From: Prevotellaceae bacterium
GTDB taxonomy: Bacteria > Bacteroidota > Bacteroidia > Bacteroidales > Bacteroidaceae
Length of the DNA: 17,295 nt
Direction of reading: 5' to 3'
Assembly: GCA_031262265.1 (NCBI GenBank)
Contig: JAISIB010000156.1
Span: 1 to 17,295, forward strand
The position numbers and the translations under genes are program-made. The notes under the pieces are model-generated. The model did no database searches. It was given only the letters and a program-made list of their open reading frames with translations, and was not told where the DNA came from. Positions 15,551 to 17,295 of this stretch are shown in pieces; positions within the stretch are counted from its first letter, which is position 1; every line of letters starts with the position of its first letter.

Positions 15551-15613
15551 TAAAATAACTTACTCGCTTGTTTAAACGACTTACGAGGTTATTGCGATAA
15601 CTTACTGGGAAAA
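15551..15613 (-). repeat. Array D: three 21-bp units, clearest copy
   Basis: Read on the minus strand, three contiguous 21-base units start at 15613, 15592 and 15571. Each has GTAAG at the same place: TTTTCCCAGTAAGTTAT, then ATAACCTCGTAAGTCGT, then ACAAGCGAGTAAGTTAT. The GTAAG-to-GTAAG spacing is exactly 21 in both steps. The third unit matches unit 3 of array A at 18 of 21 positions. The array lies between the flavin-reductase-like stop codon and the terminator. Confidence 0.7.
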
Positions 15614-15619
15614 TAACAT

Positions 15620-15654
15620 AAGAAAGGCTGCCCGATGTCGGAGCAGCCTTTCTT
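15620..15654. terminator. Intrinsic terminator, probably bidirectional
   Basis: AAGAAAGGCTGC (15620-15631) pairs with GCAGCCTTTCTT (15643-15654). CCG/CGG extends the stem inward past a bulged A, with the loop ATGT. GTTTTC follows on the plus strand, and TATGTTATTTT on the minus strand. It separates the convergent flavin-reductase-like and glycoside hydrolase genes. The core AGGCTG...GCAGCCT is shared with the terminator at 11180-11210. Confidence 0.85.
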
Positions 15655-15675
15655 GTTTTCTTTGTGGTTAGCTTA

Positions 15676-17295
15676 TCAGATTTGCACGGAGGTATTTAGC
15701 TTAATGTCACGCGATGAGGCACCGACTGCGATATTAAGAGTGCTATGTTCCAGTTGCCAATCATGCGTAGCTTCGTCCCAGTAGCGCAGACTGCTGACGG
15801 GAACGGAAAGCGTAACCGATTTGGTTTCACTCGGCTTCAAGTTGACGCGATCAAACGCTTTCAACTCTTTCTCCGGCCATTCCACTTGTCCGTCTTCGCG
15901 AGTGACGTAGAGCTGTACGACTTCTTCGGCAGCCACAGAACCTGTGTTACTCAACTCAAACGTTACCTGAATGCTCTCTTTCGACGAGTATTTTGCCTTG
16001 TCGGTAGCAATATTGGCATAATTGAAGGTTGTGTAACTCAATCCGAAGCCGAATGGGTAAAGCGGCTCAACGTCTTTGGTGTCAAACCAGCGGTATCCTA
16101 CGAGTAGACCTTCGGAATAGTCGGCGTGTACGGCAGGAGCTTGACGGCGCTGACGGTTTTGTGTCAAATCCACGAATACGTCGTCACCGGCTTCACGTAC
16201 TTGCGGATAATTTTTCAGTGCATAAGCCGGAGAGTCTTCCAACTTCTTGGGGAATGTCATAGGCAACTTGCCCGATGGAGCGACTGCGCCTAACAATATA
16301 TCGGCCAACGCATGACCGCCTTCGGAACCGCTGAGCCAAGAATAGACGATTGCCGGAGAAATCTCCTTTACGGTCGTCAGATCAGTAGGCGCGCCGGCCA
16401 CAATCACCGTCACTACGTTCGGGTTGGCAGCCACTAATGCTTGCAACAACTGATCTTGTCCGGCTGGCAACTGTATGGAAGTGCGGTCGCTGCCTTCGGT
16501 TTCCACTTCGCGATTGTTACCGCCGATAAAGAGTACGAGGTCGGCGTCCTTTGCCACCTTCACAGCTTCTTCCATGAGTTTGGGATCGGCGTCATGATAG
16601 GGCGAGCTGGGTCCTCTGCGTCCCCACGAGCGCGTGAATCCTTGGTAACCTTGTGCATATAGCAATTCGGCTTTATTTCCGATTCGGTCTTGCAATCCTT
16701 TGAGAGGCGTAATCTCATTATAGGCTTTCACACCGGCACCTACGCCGCCCAGTCCCATCGTACGTACTGCGTTCTCACCGATAACGGCAATCTTCTTGTA
16801 CTTATTTAAGTCAAGCGGCAGCAGAGAACCTTCGTTTTTGAGTAGAACCATGGATTTAATGGCTACGTCATAGGCAATTTTTGCTTGTTCCGGCTTTGCA
16901 GTCATCGTCACATTGGCTTGTTCGGCAGGAATCGGCTTGATAGCCATGCGGACACGCAGCAATTCGCGCACACGCTCATTGATTACCGCTTCGGATACGA
17001 TACCTGCTTTCACGGAGTCAAGCAGTGCTTGTCCCAAGTAACGATTGCCGGGCATTTCGACGTTCAATCCGCTCTCTACGGCACGTACCGTGCTGTGAGT
17101 GCCACCCCAGTCTGAGATTACGATACCGGCAAATCCCCAGTCTTGACGGAGGATGCTGTCTAACAATACGGCATTCTCCGAACACCAATAGCCGTTAACC
17201 TTATTATAAGCGGCCATCACACCATAGGCATCACCCTCCACGACAGCTCTTTCGAAGGGCGGCAAGTAGATCTCACGCATCGTACGCTCATCGGC
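15676..17295 (-). CDS. Glycoside hydrolase family 3 enzyme (partial, N-terminus outside window)
   Basis: The reading frame is open to the window edge. The codons before the Met at 17280 read ADERT, continuing the family pattern, so that Met is internal. Numbered from it, the visible 534 residues hold the end of the catalytic barrel, with the likely nucleophile Asp57 in VISDWGGTH. The second alpha/beta domain has GGNNREVETEGSDR, where Glu262 is the candidate acid/base. A C-terminal fibronectin-III-like domain covers about 435-534. This matches beta-glucosidase or beta-xylosidase type GH3 enzymes, which release terminal sugars from oligosaccharides; the exact substrate cannot be read from motifs. 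The missing N-terminus probably holds a signal peptide and the start of the barrel. A hairpin terminator lies downstream at 15620-15654. Confidence 0.93.
   Translation of the reverse strand, partial: ADERTMREIYLPPFERAVVEGDAYGVMAAYNKVNGYWCSENAVLLDSILRQDWGFAGIVISDWGGTHSTVRAVESGLNVEMPGNRYLGQALLDSVKAGIVSEAVINERVRELLRVRMAIKPIPAEQANVTMTAKPEQAKIAYDVAIKSMVLLKNEGSLLPLDLNKYKKIAVIGENAVRTMGLGGVGAGVKAYNEITPLKGLQDRIGNKAELLYAQGYQGFTRSWGRRGPSSPYHDADPKLMEEAVKVAKDADLVLFIGGNNREVETEGSDRTSIQLPAGQDQLLQALVAANPNVVTVIVAGAPTDLTTVKEISPAIVYSWLSGSEGGHALADILLGAVAPSGKLPMTFPKKLEDSPAYALKNYPQVREAGDDVFVDLTQNRQRRQAPAVHADYSEGLLVGYRWFDTKDVEPLYPFGFGLSYTTFNYANIATDKAKYSSKESIQVTFELSNTGSVAAEEVVQLYVTREDGQVEWPEKELKAFDRVNLKPSETKSVTLSVPVSSLRYWDEATHDWQLEHSTLNIAVGASSRDIKLNTSVQI

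Noticed and set aside
6031..15613. The 21-bp arrays as CRISPR arrays
   Set aside because: Units are contiguous and degenerate, with no unique spacers of constant length, and no cas gene is in the window.

Overview
The window looks like a chromosomal segment from the phylum Bacteroidota, most likely order Bacteroidales (a Tannerella/Porphyromonas/Parabacteroides-type organism). This placement is inferred from several signs: promoter -7 boxes of the TAnnTTTG type, a MurF-alanine racemase fusion, a DAHP synthase-chorismate mutase fusion with the mutase at the C-terminus, a GSCFA protein, an Mfa-like fimbrillin lipoprotein, and few Shine-Dalgarno sites. No rRNA, tRNA, CRISPR array, phage gene or transposase is visible.

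Layout. (1) 1-4982, plus strand: a two-gene operon of tandem paralogous membrane sensors. The first (97-2319) has a periplasmic sensor, a membrane segment and two PAS-like regions, but its histidine-kinase part is degenerate and it has no ATPase domain. The second (2316-4982) is a complete histidine kinase. The control region holds an 11-G tract, a 10-bp inverted repeat and a -7 box overlapping one arm of that repeat. (2) 4972-6030, minus: DAHP synthase-chorismate mutase, whose 3' end overlaps the kinase gene. (3) 6200-7537, minus: glutamate dehydrogenase with its own promoter and terminator. (4) 7710-9833, minus: a lipoprotein prolyl oligopeptidase. (5) 10164-11132, plus: a fimbrillin-like lipoprotein. 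(6) 11233-14690, minus: a GSCFA gene overlapping a MurF-Alr fusion gene, giving a peptidoglycan-precursor operon driven by what may be a leaderless promoter. (7) 14849-15535, plus: a flavin-reductase-like protein with a lipoprotein signal. (8) 15676-17295, minus: the C-terminal part of a family 3 glycoside hydrolase, cut by the window edge.

The main unexplained structure is a family of degenerate 21-bp-period arrays in four separate intergenic regions (6031-6093, 9908-10012, 14709-14811, 15551-15613). They share a core close to TTTTCC-nn-GTAAGTTAT and keep register at multiples of 21 bp. One abuts a start codon and one contains a promoter -33 element. The other candidate for something new is the kinase/pseudokinase pair behind a possibly phase-variable G tract. 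Most remaining genes are ordinary housekeeping or accessory genes of this phylum.
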